Origin: Patagioenas fasciata
Taxonomy: Eukaryota > Chordata > Aves > Columbiformes > Columbidae
Assembly (NCBI RefSeq): GCF_037038585.1
Contig: NC_092521.1
Coordinates: forward strand, 51,344,398 to 51,408,397
Direction: 5' to 3'
Length of the DNA stretch: 64,000 bases
The notes below the pieces were generated by a model. That model was not told where the DNA came from, searched no databases, and saw only the letters and a list, made by a program, of their open reading frames with translations. Shown here piece after piece: positions 1-30,400 of this stretch (positions are counted from its first letter, which is position 1; every line of letters starts with the position of its first letter). Both the position numbers and the translations under genes were made by a program.

Positions 1-340
1 AATCTGAATGCAGCTTTTTGCTTTTTAGCTTGTTGAAGAAAAGTTTCTCTGGCACTTTTTTGATGGAGACTTATCGGTATAAAGCAATACAGGCAACTTC
101 CCTACAAAAAATTGTTTACATCTAAACAGTGTTGAACAACAGATGAAGAACCTTATTGAAAAAACAACTTAACTGCTTTTTCTCTTAGACAAGACTTGAT
201 GATACATGAACAGTTAATATTGTGGAATCTTGGATGAAGCAATTGTATATTTAGAAATATGTTATTAATATTAATGAAAAAATTTGCTTGTCTTCTGCTG
301 CAAGATAATTAACTTGTCTTTTATTTCATTTCAAATACAG

Positions 341-17736
<17,396 letters not shown>

Positions 17737-18400
17737 TCTTCAGTTTTAGTCATTCTGCCTAGGTGTGAAATAAATGTTGATTACTGATCACTTCTTTAAC
17801 CCCAGAGCTTTGGCAAATGGATAAATAATTTGTTCAAACCTTTTCATGTGAAGAGGGATATTATTTCAAAACTGATCCCTGTACCAATTAGTCACTACAG
17901 GACTGGACTGCCCACAGTGGTGGTGACAATATTTTGAAAAGCTTTAAAGTCTTGCAGAAGATAATTTTTTAAAAATGAGCCTCTTCCTGCCCTTCCCCAT
18001 CCCCAATGTCATCAAGTATTTATTACACACCTATTCTCACATTTGTTACTCTTGCATGGTTTATACCACAGTTCGATAGCTGTCCATCCTTTGCCTTACC
18101 TGGCAGTTTTGTTGGGAAGGCAGAAGAGAAACTGTTGCCTTGTTGCGTAACTCAGTGCTGCTGCCCATGGCCAACAACCCTGGCTACAATCAAGTATTTG
18201 TCCAGCCTGACCTGCTGTCTGTTCTGTTGCTGGCATCTCATGACTTCAAAATAAATTGTGATCAACAATGTGTCTCCATTAAAAAAAAGTTCATGTCTCA
18301 GTAGTGTAGTTAGTATGTGTTTGTTTCCACTTCTCGGGCCACCACTGCTGAATGTCTTGAAGCAGCCATGCAATAAAGCTGCTTTTTTGGTTTTTTTTAG
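17737..18400 (+). other. USP14: USP14 3' UTR with three candidate poly(A) signals
   Basis: AATAAA hexamers lie at 17769-17774 (33 nt after the stop codon, followed by GT-containing sequence), 18250-18255 and 18372-18377 (followed by a T-rich stretch). Which site is used cannot be decided from sequence alone. The end coordinate is approximate. Confidence 0.6.
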
Positions 18401-21010
18401 CTGTAGGGATTTATCTTTTGTCTTGTTACTCTTTATGCAGTAGGTAGGTCTAGTGTGGTGGCTGCAAAACTGGGCTTCCCCCACCCTGTGACTTCTGTTC
18501 ATTCCCCACAGGAATGCAACAGCTGCACTAAACACTATTTCAGTGTCAGTCACAGCCAGAAAAGCCCTAGGCCATCAACAGAGCTCAGCCTCGGTGTAGA
18601 GGCTTCACTTCACACTCTGTGAAGTGTCCCTGTCCCTCCTGGGAGAGTTGTACTGATATTGTCTGTATTCATATGGAAGAACTTCACTTGTGTCTTCATT
18701 AACGGTGACCATGTGGTGAGATTAACTGTGCTCTAACAGTCAGAAGGGAGGCCTCTGTGAGCCTCCCTTAGGGACTCTGGTGTCAGCTATGACCTTCCCA
18801 GGTGGTTTCTCTGCCGCACAGCTCCCCCAGGGAGCAGCTAAGGGCCTAAGGCTGTATTTTAAAAAAAGTTGCATGATGCTTAAAGGCAAGTTCCACTTAT
18901 GAAGGAAGCCCCAGTGCAGTACGGGGTCTGTTGCCCTGTACCCCATAGAAGGAGTACAGGCTCCTGGTTTTAAAGGCTTTTTATAGGTTAAGGAGGAAAG
19001 AAAGAAGAGACCTTACCTGTGCGTGGTTGCTCATTTTTGGAACTATGTCACCCCAGGTATGGCCTTATGATTGGTGTTTCTTCTCTGCTGGTAGCTGAGA
19101 AGAGCCTTCTGCTCTGAACAATTTTATGACTCTAGAGCTATGAAATGATCTTTTATTACTGGTCACAGCCTGAGAGTTATTAAAAAAAAACAAAAAAACT
19201 TGTTTTTCCTTCCCAGAAAGCAGTGTGCCCCATTTTTCTGTTGCTTTAGCTTTTTACTCATTTTGATGTGTGCATTTATCACATCTGTGTCTTACTGAGA
19301 CAAAATACACTTAATAAGAGCTGGTTCACTGAAAACCTCAGAGAAGCAGCAGTTTCCCCCATGGGCCTGGAAGCTCACCACCTCCATTTCCAGTGGAGGT
19401 GTTTCTAGGTCTGTCAAACCCTTAGTTATGCCATAGGGCTGGGGGCTTGGATCAGGGATAGAGATCAGGATCCCGCCCCAGGTGAGTCTAATTTCAGGCC
19501 TGTTTGAGGGCCAGAGCAGTGCTGTCCCATTTTGATGAAGTCATACTTGGCAGATGATGCAGAAGAAATCTGCACTCCTCCATACACTGCTGTGACCAGG
19601 TCAGAAAAGGAGCAAAGCTAAACCAGGGGAACAGCTTGGTGCTAAAGTCTCTTGCCTTGAACACAACCACTGAGATGGTGGGTGATATCTAAAGCACCAA
19701 GAACGCACCTCTCTGGAGATGGCTTCCTTCAGTCTCCTTCCCTTGGCCATCTCAGCTTTCCCAGCATGCAGCTGTCAATAACCAACCAGGTAGGCCACGT
19801 TCATTTTACTTCAGCTGTGGAACAGGGTTGTGCTTTCCCTGTGTTCCAGACAGAAATTGCAAACGCTAATCCTGTGCTGTGAGTGCTCAGACTCCTCCCC
19901 AGGAGGCTGCACTTCCAGAAGCAGCAATGGCTCCTCTCCTCAGAGATGCTCTTGGTCATCTCCGCACACCTTAGCTCACGATATGTTTAAAGTCCCTCAG
20001 TCAACTGAAATAGTTACATTTCGTACCTTCTATCAAATCGTACCCACAGCAGGTGAGACTTGGGCTGGTTTATTTCCAACAGCTGCCCCATGTATCAGCC
20101 CATACGGATTTTTGCTGAAGTGCCCAACGATTAGATTCCTAATACAGCTAAATCTGAAGTGGGGAGCAGGCACAAAGCTCTCAGCAGCAGCTCTGCATGC
20201 AGAACTCACCTCCCAGCTGGCAGCAAACCACCCTGGAAATTCACAGGTAAGAACTGAAACAACACCCTGCAAAGAAAAGTTCTGTGATATGTAGTTTTCC
20301 AAACAGCAATCAGAGAGATGTCACTGCATGACACAAATTCTACAGTAAGTGACCACGTAAGTTGTAGCCAGCTACACCACCACCACAAAAATCTCATTTT
20401 CTGAGGGCAAACAGATCCAGCCACATGTAACATCTACCTGTTGGAAGATTGCCATATCCTTAAAATGAAACCAATTGTCACTTCGCAGTGAACTGGGACA
20501 AAAACCCCTCGTTCACATCATGACTCAGGGGAGTTTCTACATAGACAAACGTGCAAAGACTAAGGCTAATAACCAGAAATGAGCATGGAAACTCCCCCCC
20601 CATTATTGACTGTCAAGGTCCAGAGAACTGTTTCTTCAGCAGAATAGCAGCCTGAGCACAGCATCCCTCCCAGGGCACCTCACTGAAAGCAAATGCTGTG
20701 ACTTGCACCTCCATCCCAGCCCTATTTTCTCACAAACAGGTACATTTTAATGGTCCACAGCTCCCTGCCACCCCAACTGATGATTTAAATGTCCTTCACA
20801 GCTGCCTGTGCTCTGAAAAGAGCACACAGAGACTACTGACCGCCCTGTCCAACAGGAGCAACCCAAGCCCTGCAGGTACCAAACTACAGCCTGCACAGAA
20901 AGCTGCCTCGACTCCATCCTTCCTTTTATGTTTCCACCATCCAAAGTAAAGCTTCCTATTTCCGAATTAGGATGACAAATCCTTTTCTGAGAAAAGTGGA
21001 CAACTGAGTA
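18400..21010. other. Convergent intergenic region between USP14 and THOC1
   Basis: About 2.6 kb separates the last USP14 poly(A) signal from the THOC1 poly(A) signal. Short ORFs such as one of 154 codons at 19830-20294 overlap others on the opposite strand and show no recognisable domain. I see no RNA gene or clear mobile element here. Confidence 0.5.
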
Positions 21011-21032
21011 ATATTATTAAAAAGCTTTAGCA

Positions 21033-21038
21033 TTTATT
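21033..21038 (-). terminator. THOC1: THOC1 poly(A) signal
   Basis: The minus strand reads AATAAA here (plus strand tttatt), 127 nt beyond the TAA stop. Cleavage would fall at roughly 21010-21020, giving a short 3' UTR of about 150 nt. Confidence 0.75.
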
Positions 21039-21064
21039 GAACATAAAACACCTATCAAAAATTT

Positions 21065-21077
21065 GTTACCTAGTAAC
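21065..21077. promoter_or_regulatory. X-box-like RFX motif in the THOC1 3' UTR
   Basis: The site gttacc-t-agtaac fits the RFX consensus GTNRCC(N0-3)RGYAAC. With flanks it forms a 7-bp inverted repeat (ttgttac/gtaacaa) around a 3-nt loop, so it could also act as an RNA hairpin. Confidence 0.45.
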
Positions 21078-21164
21078 AATTAACAACAAACCCAAACAAA
21101 ACGGACACAATTAACAATGACAACAACCACCACCACCACATGACAAGTTAGCACCTGAAGCAAG

Positions 21165-21460
21165 TTAGCTGCTGCCTTCAGTGTCGTTAGCCAGACTTTC
21201 CGCAAGGTCACTTAACCCAGCTTTGCTCAGCGCAGCAATCAGGTTGTCGGGGGTCGCGTGTGCCCCCTCCTGATCCTGCCAGGCAACCAGCAGCTGCTTC
21301 GCTCTCATCTTCATGTCCTCACTGTCAGACTCGATCTGCCGTATGTCAGAATCCTTCATTTCCAAGTAGGGGGCCAAGGCCTTCCACTGCTCCCCAAGCC
21401 TGCTAGCAAAGGACTCAATCTGTTCACCCGTCATGGCTTTGTCCCGTTGTGCCTCTGGAC
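21165..21460 (-). CDS. THOC1: THOC1 exon 21 (death domain, stop)
   Basis: It encodes 97 residues beginning [20 protein letters not shown], including [20 protein letters not shown] and the helices of the C-terminal death domain, and ends [10 protein letters not shown] before TAA. The acceptor is accctag after a short A-poor, T-rich tract. Confidence 0.97.
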
Positions 21461-24400
21461 CTAGGGTAAAAAAAAAAAAGTCACTGTGAAACTCAGGAAA
21501 TGTCTCCAGATCTTCCCTGATCCGCCCCATTTTAAACCTTCTATTTATTTACTAACAGACAGATTGACACCTTTCCTTTAGTGGCTAGAACCTACTCAAG
21601 AGCTCTGAGAACAGATGAATTTTTACAGATGTATTACTTGGGTTGCAAGAGGAATGTTCCTTATTGACCATGATTTAAAAAATAAATGGGTTTTATGCAT
21701 TTCCTGTTCAATTGAGAGATAATTGCTAAAGCCTGAAGTACATCAGAACTGCCTCCTCCAAATGAAAACAAAAATTTGGAGAGGCAGCCTGAAATTTTCA
21801 ATACATGACTCAACTACTATATTAAAATACAGAGTGATGTTTAGCATTTGTCTTTTAGACTTCTTTTAGTCACTGTACACAGAGTTAATCCAGGTAAAAA
21901 ATAGTTTGCTTCCCTTTTACTGAGTTACTAAAGCCTCACATTCCTACCAGCAGCAGGAGCATGAGCAGGACTGCAACTTCCACACATCGTCAGTACTTCA
22001 AGGAATTTTCTGCCATTCTGGCATAAAGATAAAAACCACAGAATACTCTGCTCTGCTGAGACACCAAGTGCTGCAGTGATTACACAGATGGGTTTGCACA
22101 TTTATAGCTCACCATGGTCTACAACTTACGGCTTACCACCTGGGTATATTTCACACCATTTTAAAGAAAAACCCCTAAAGACTGAATTACTTATGCATAA
22201 AAATTAATAAGATTCTTAACTTTTAATAAGTATTTCACCTTCATGCCATCTGAAGAGCCAGGTGGCAGGGAGCGGAAGTTTCAACTCTCTCCAGTGCTTA
22301 TCAGTCACTTATTTGTCTGAACTAAACCCACTACATCGAGGGGAAAGAATGGAAGATCACACATGACAAAACAACAGAAGCATCAGATCACTTCCATTAT
22401 TTGTAAGCAGAACAGTGCATAGTGGACCATAGCTCTCCCATCTTTGCTTATAAACAAGATTTAAAGAAAGATGTAAATTCAACACAGCAAAACCACAAAG
22501 GCTGTTCCAGGCAGTGTTAAGCTGAAGAAAGACATCACTATGGGGAGACTGTGGAAAAGGTCAGTTGTGGAATGGAAAAGGGCAACAGAGGAGATTCAGA
22601 GAGGCCCACAAAAGGCTTTGCACTAACAGAAAAATCTTTCAAGAAAACTGCTCATGGTGTCTGGTGTGGGAACTCCACACCCTGCACATCCCATCTGCCC
22701 ATGCTGGATCCAAGAGCCAGTGCACAGAGATACAATGTGTGAGATGAAGGAGGATGGAAGGAGGCAGATTCACAGACACAGCAGATGGGCAACAACACTC
22801 AGGAACACAACATACCAGGGTTACAGGCAAGAGACAAAGATGGAAGGACTGGTTAATGGAGAGGAACCAGAGATGACATTTGCCAGGAAGGTTGCTTTTC
22901 TGGCAGAGAAGGTTTTGCCCTGAATACATTTTAAATGAAGAGGATGAAAGATCTCAATGTTGGAATATATCTGTTTCTGAAAGTCCTTAACTACCCACTC
23001 CAGCAGGGACTAGAGAGAGACACTTGCCTGTGGCAATTAAAGGGCAGAAAAGTGGGTGAGGAACTCTCACAGGAAAGTGGGTGAGGAACTCTCATAGGTT
23101 CTTATAGAGCAATGATGGCATTTTAGCTATAAACACCTACTAACACTGTAAACATACACCACGTAGCAGAAAAGGTGGAAAAAGCAATGGGACAACGCCC
23201 TCAGACACATGATGTGAATTTTGCGGTTGTTCTATGCAGGGACACAAGGTGGACTCAATGATCCTTGTGGGTCCCTTCCAACTCAGGACATTCTATGATT
23301 CTGTGATTAATCCAAGCGCTAACTCAAGTTCAACAAGCTGCACACTTTCAGCAGCGCAGGCCACGAGATGGACAGCTTGCCACTGGTGCCCTGTGTCCTG
23401 AAAAGGCTGTGCTTTTTGGTACAAATGGGGGTTCAAGTCAGAAGCACCACGGTAACCAAGGACTGGTGACCCTCAGCAGAACCTAAATTAAAACGCAGGT
23501 TCTACAATACACATCAAAAGAGAAACTGAAAAGACTGAGAATAAGCAAATCTTACTTTCATTGTTTTCCTTTAACAAAGCATCATTATCTTCCTCATCTT
23601 CATCTTCACCTGTTTTTATTTCTTCAGAAGGAGGCTACAATGAGAGAACTAAACATCACTGGATGAATTTTGTGTTTGAAGAGAAATATTACATCTCTGT
23701 GATGGTCCCTGGAATGTGTACTAAAATGGAAAACCTGACATGATCCCATAAGAGACTTAAAAATCCCCCACAGTCTCCTGTATCCAAATCACCAGTAACA
23801 AGTGTTCTAATAAAACACAGTTATAACTAAAAAACCTAATGAAAGTATCCACTGACTTCACAGGATTCCTTCGTTTTCACAGTAACTACAACTAAGGATT
23901 CCATAGCTAACTTTATTACTTACTTCAAAGAAAACAAACACCACACAACTTTCTATGAGACCACTACTGCTGACTGTACTTTTAAAGTTCTTCTTCTTCA
24001 CTTATTCCTCACTCAGGAATTCCTCAAAGTTTTCTGTACTTTCAAACTTCATAAAGATGGCAAAAAACATACAAACTTTTCACTTTCTGATTCAGTTACT
24101 GATCAGCCAAGAGGAACAAAAGGCTTCTTATTTTCCTGCCTTTCAGTCACAGGCCTTGTCTAATGTATTTCTGCCTTCTCATAATATTTGGTACATGACA
24201 GCAGTACCACCATGAATATATTAATAAACCACCTTAATATATTCAACTGCTTCTCTCCTCCCAGTATCTTTCCTAAAATTGCTATTAGCACCTAGTTAAC
24301 TCCAATGGCTGAACAAACAAAAAAGCTACATGTAACAATCCAACCTTTACCCCTCAGTAGTTTCCCATTACAGACAAGGAAGGTCTCAAATACAGACACA

Positions 24401-27400
24401 CAGGATCATACCTGTAAGAAATTGCTGGGTTGTGCACGAACTCAAGAGGTTTAGAAAAAACTCCCTCCTCCACCTGTTAGTCTCTCTTACCCTTGTGTAT
24501 AAAGTTATCTAAAAGACCCCTGCTTGGCCTCAAATTTCTACTGTTGAACGTGCAAAGGGTTAATGCCTTAAATTTACACCTCCATAAGGTCTATTTTTCT
24601 TTACACATTTTAAAAGCCAGGGGGCTGATAGAAGAGCTCTGGTAAATCTTGCTGTAAAGCTCTGGTGACAGTGCAGTATCTTCAGCTGCACACTCTGCTC
24701 CTTTTATTGTCATCCCAGCAGCCACAGCTACTGACATTCACGAGTCCTGACACTGGCTCACACCTTCAATAAAAGCAGTTTGCACTAACACCACCGAACT
24801 CAAGTAGCTGGGTGCAAATCCGTTTCTACTTACCAACCCAGCAGGAAAACTTGGGATTGCCACAGCTGTTTGTTCACAGAATACAAGGCAGTTACTTGGT
24901 TATTCTATGCTATTCACAATGTAGTCATTGATCAGACCAATTTTACCTCCAATTTTTACTTTACAAGCTTTTTCACTGTGTTTTTTTTTTTTTTGCACCC
25001 CCCCCCCCGCCCCCGCAATGGATGGCAGAGAGACAAATGGGAAGTCAAATGAATTCAGCATTTATTATTATAGGATAACATTACTTACAGGTAGCTCCTT
25101 GGCTAATTTGATTACCATGTTTTCTAGATATTCAGGTAAACTCTTGAATTGTTGGTTTGTTGGCTGGAAGAAGTGGGGACTTCTGCGTGCTAGGAGTCTC
25201 AGTGCTCTCCAGCCATAGTTAGAATTGTTCACGGCCCTATAATAAAATACAAGCTTGGTTGGCAACAGTCTGGCATCTATAAAAGCACAGAAAAAGACCG
25301 GCGGCATTTACTAATTAATATAATCCTGTCCCAACTTATACCTTTTTGTACATTACTGGAGTCCTGCACAGATACTGGTAATGCAGAGAACAGTCTGTTT
25401 TCTTTAACGAGCCAAACATAAAAGAGATCAAAATAAAGTGAGACACAAAGATTGACATACTTATACTTATTTTCAACCATGTTTTCAGGGTCTGCTTGTT
25501 CAATAGCTTCTTCAAAAAATTCCTCCAACGTTGGCATATATTCCCTAAAAAATAAAATAAGGAGCTTAATACTCCTCACGGTCTGTGCTAACATCACTGG
25601 TTTTCCATTTGTTCATACACATCTCAAAGCTTATTCACTGAAGAAAAAAACAAACCAAACAACCTACTCAAATTTAACTGCAAATAAGCAAAGAATCCGT
25701 TTGATACATGTTGCTATAAAATTATTCACTGCAAAACCACTGAAGCACAACAGTAGTTGCTAGCACTGCCTATTATATGTATTTAAACACTGTGCTATAC
25801 CAAAAAGTAACATTAACACCTGTCAGTACCCTTCGGTGAAAAAGGACTGTGGGACACCAGGCAAGAATTCTGGCAACAAGGAAACGAGATTTCCGTAAAA
25901 GTACCTGTAATAACCGACTGGCTGCCTTAGAAACACACTGCCACTCACACAGCTCGCAAGAGCTCAGGAGCCTAAACTGGTTGTTTGTTTTGTACAATTG
26001 GAGAGGACAAGTAAAACCCGGCCTCTTTACACCCCCATTAACCCATTTCAGTTTCATCTGCTACCAGTCAGACTACTATTACTCCCCAATTTCAATGATT
26101 TATGATCGCTAATTTTAGAGAGAGGGGGATATAGTAGGCAGCTTATAATGATCCCATCTTAGTGGCTCCCTGACTTGCTCAAACACGTTTCATTTCACCC
26201 CCTCATAGTGATCCCTGTATCTTCTGCTTGGGGTCTACCAGCATCAGGAGGAATTAATTTATTTGAAGTGGACTAGAAAGCATCTGAGCCCCGCAGCTCA
26301 AAGAGATGTGATAAGCTGCACAAAGTCCAGCTGGAGGTCTGTCACTAGGGCTCAGGACTGGGGCCAGTCCTGCTCAGCACCTTCATGACCTGCCTACTGA
26401 TGATGGGACAGAGCACACCCTCACGATGCCTGCAGACAGCACAACTGTGAGGAACAGTTGACAGAGCAGAGTTGTGCTGCCATCCCAAGGGACCTCATGA
26501 AGTTCAACAAAAGGAAATGTCAAGTCCTGCCCCTGGGGAGGAACAGCCCCAGGCACCAGCACATGCTGGGGACTTGCTGGCTGGAGAGCAGCTTTGCAGA
26601 AAACGTCTTGGTGGGCAACACCATGCACATGGGCCAGTAACACACCCTTCTGGCAAAGGCGGCCAGCAGCATCCTGGGCTGCATTTGGAAGAGGTTAACA
26701 GGACAAGGGAGATGATCCTTCCCTTCTTCTGCTCAGCACTGGTGCTCAGCACAGCATCAGGAGTGCTGGGTCCCAGTTCTGGGCTCCCCAGCACAAGAGA
26801 CACAGGTCCATGCAAAAGGCTGTGCATGGACAGGGACATCCACCACTCAAGGAGTGGTTGAAGGAGCTGGGACTGTTTACCCTGGGGGAAGAGGGCAGTA
26901 AATACCTGATGGGGCAGTAAGGAAGAAAGAGTCGGACTCAGTCCTACTCAGTGAAAGCACAAGCAGGAGCTTGCACAAACGGAAATACGGGAAATTCTGC
27001 TTAAGCATCAGAAAAAAATAAACAGAAAAAAACCCACAAAAACACACACAAAACCCAAACAAAAAGCAACCCCAAAACTTTTCTGTGAGGGTGATCAAAC
27101 ACTGAAACAGGTTGACCAGGAAGGCTGCAGAGCCTCTGCTCTTGAAGAGACTTCCAAAACCCACCGGAGAAGGCCACAGGCAACTTGCTCTAGCTGATCC
27201 TGCTTTGAGCAAGGGGTGGACTAAGTGGTCTCTAGATGGTCCCTTCCAATCTCAGCTGTTCTGTGATTTTCAAGACAATATTTATGACTCATAGGGCACA
27301 TGTTAAAAATGCACTTGATGTTTCTGTGCTTAGAACAGCTAGTGACTGCTTCTGAGAGATATTCAAACGAGAACATAAGGAAACTTGGCCTAAAAAGAAT

Positions 27401-30400
27401 AACACAAACAATTTTCACAATGTTTAGGACAGTTTGGTGCTTTGAAGACTAGAAGCAAGAAACACAGATTACCTAAGAGCAGCAGGTTACTGTGAGTCAA
27501 GATTATCAGTCGTGCAAAGCAAGCTCATAATGATCTGTATTTCTCCTACCAAATGCTTGATAGAGACACATCTGCTTCTACAGGGGAACCCAGTGATCAG
27601 CCAGGACTGAGGTGAAGCACACTGGTCTATGAACTCACTTTAGTTCTGTTTTGGAAAAACCTGCTTTGCCCAGGAAAGCAGTGCCCAGTGCATGTTTAAG
27701 TGTAGTATTATCACTGCCTACTGGAACCAAAGCCGAAATCTTGAAAACCCTTTTGATTTGAATCCTGCTATATGTGGCACTATGCAAAAACTAAAAAGAC
27801 AGATTTTTATCCCAAGAACAGCTACCTAAAAAGAAGACAGGTAAGGAAGTATTACCACATTTGAATGAAGACGTGAGAAACCAAAGCAAAAAGTTAGTCA
27901 TTTGACCATGCAATAATAAAACTTGGGACTGAATCCAGATCTCTTGGGATCTTCTCTTGCCTGTTTACCATGGCATGTATTTTCTTGCTTTATCTCCCTT
28001 TAAGTGTTTTGGTTTTTGTTCCTTTCAATTTTTTTTTTTTTTTAAATTTAAACAAGTTGCAGTACAATACAATCATGCACAGGGAATCAAAAGCTTTGGT
28101 TCCAAACACAACTCCTCTTTTAGCCCTTGGCCTAGCACAGGCACGTATCCTGTCAAAGGCAATCCTGCATATCCGAGCCTCACAAAAAGGAAGGCTCTTC
28201 CTCTGCAGAGCTCTCAACCTCTAGAACAGCAATTACTCCACTCATGACACCTGCACAGCCAGGCATTCAGCCTTTAGAGCCACAAAGTTCTCTTTGGGAA
28301 CTGTCCCGTTCCTTTCCCACGTTTTCATACTAGCTTCCATGTCTGCACAAAAAGGCGATCATGCTATTTTTAACAAACAGAAAATTATGCAGCAAAGTAC
28401 GTTTTCAGCATTTCCTACAATTGTGCAAGCAGAAGGGATAACTAATAACTGTATTTTTCTACAACTGCACCACTAGCGGATCTGGTATGCACTGAAACAA
28501 TGCCTGCTAGCCATTTTCCTCTTATCTAGTATTGTTCAAAGCACATGTCTGCTTGAAAATCATGGCCAAACGCTAACTTCATTAGAGCCAGACCTGGCAA
28601 CCTTCCTTTATTATATAAGGTACTTAATTATACAGTCATGCTCTACAAAACTGGAGTTTCCATCTGGGTTTTAGCTTCGATTTTACTTTACTAAGCCATG
28701 AAAACTACTGACAGCATAAACACCACTGAAGAAAACAGTAAGAGGCTTCAAGACAAAGATTCATACCACCAACTTGCCTCAAGACACACAGTGAGATGGC
28801 ACAGCACGCAAGATCATCACATATACCTTCCTTATGCCAGTTTTGTAATAAATGTAATTTTGTGTGTAATTACAGTGCTGAAAGTTAACTTTACATAATT
28901 ATGTACCATTTTTACATACCTGCTCTCAGATTTACAAGCTTCCATATTATCGGGACATAAATTCCAAAGGCGGGTCAGTTCCTCACTGAAAAGAAAAGCA
29001 TGAACACATATCAAGCTCCACATTCATCATTCTATCCTTCCATGTTCTGTCACTCACCAGAGACAGACAAACAAAACAATATTACAGACATTCTCACCCC
29101 AGAGCCTTCACAATAAAGCATCCCATACCAACTCTGTGATAAATAAAGAGTAGGAATTACCAGAAATTACAGAAATCTCATCTGATGTTGCAAATTAGGA
29201 AAACTATGTACTGAATTTCTACTATAATCTCTTGCTGATCTGTGCTCAGAAACAGTAACAAACTCTCACTTTCCACACCAGCTAAGGTCAGGCCATTTTG
29301 TTTTGATAAATGAAATAATTTATCACTTTCTTTTTCAGAAGGGACATTTTACTAAACACTCAGTACAAGGTCAAAATTTCCACACTTAGGTTGGGTGAAC
29401 TGTTACAATGAAAAGACTGTAATTTCTCCTGCAGTGGAAAAATGCAGCACTTCATATCCAGCAAAACATGACACTTTTGTTGGAGAGGTCATATCAAGAA
29501 GACTTCTTTGTTCCAGGGATAAAATACCAATGAATGTTATTTTAAAACCTGTGGCATAGGTACATTTTAAGCAAAAAACATAAATAAGACAGAAGTATAA
29601 AAACTGACCCAAGAAGCATAAACCACTGATTTTCAGTCTGTAACTTACAGACTATTTAAAAGGGATCTAAGACAGATGACTATAAGGAAAGGAAGCCTAC
29701 TTCAAGTTTTAAATGAACTGACACATTTCTTGCCTGTTCTTTCCTTGTGGTTCCAAAGTGAGGAATTTTCAAAATAACTAACTAGAAAAAATAGTTGCCA
29801 AAAAAAAAACCAAAACCCCACAAAAAAACCCAAACCAACTAACCAACCAAACACCAGAAACTCTTTATTGAAATCAATCCAACGTACTTCCCCATTAGGA
29901 TTTTTTTGTTTGGTCCTTTTCCTAGGAAGTCCTCTGGAGCTGGCCTCTTTCTCATAGGCCTCATTGGCTTGGAATCAGGAGGTCTAAAGAAAAAAAAAAA
30001 TCTCTTCAGTATCAAACCAGTAACACTTAAGAGAAAAAAAAAGCCATTTCACCCAAGATGGTGCCTAGTTAAATCACAGTGGAAGTACTCAGAAGGACTG
30101 GAATTCTAGGAGTGGAAAGAGGGAGAAGGGAAGAAGAGAGAGAAGATAAAGTAAGTATAAGGAAAGGGATCTGTCCCACACCAAAATTAGCTCATTCAGC
30201 AGTGTAAAGGTGTATCAGAATCCAGAAACAGAAAAAGAAGCAAATCACATTTATGCCAGCAGCACATACTAAGCATGATCCACCCTGCTGGGGGGTTCAT
30301 CTGCTTTATGATTGCAAGTTCTCTTTACCCGGGTGCGCCTGATTTCATGGGATCAGAGAATGGAGATCCCAGATCACCAAATTTAGGGTAAGACCTACCC

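Noticed and set aside
19830-20294. 154-codon plus-strand ORF between USP14 and THOC1
   Set aside because: No recognisable motif, and other frames on both strands are similarly open; treated as chance.
22551-22929. Stack of four overlapping 60-96 codon ORFs on both strands
   Set aside because: They lie in THOC1 intron 20 with no domain, no codon signal and no splice partner.
26806-26831. 9-bp perfect stem with 8-nt loop (gtccatgca/tgcatggac)
   Set aside because: It lies inside a decayed CR1 copy and is short enough to arise by chance.
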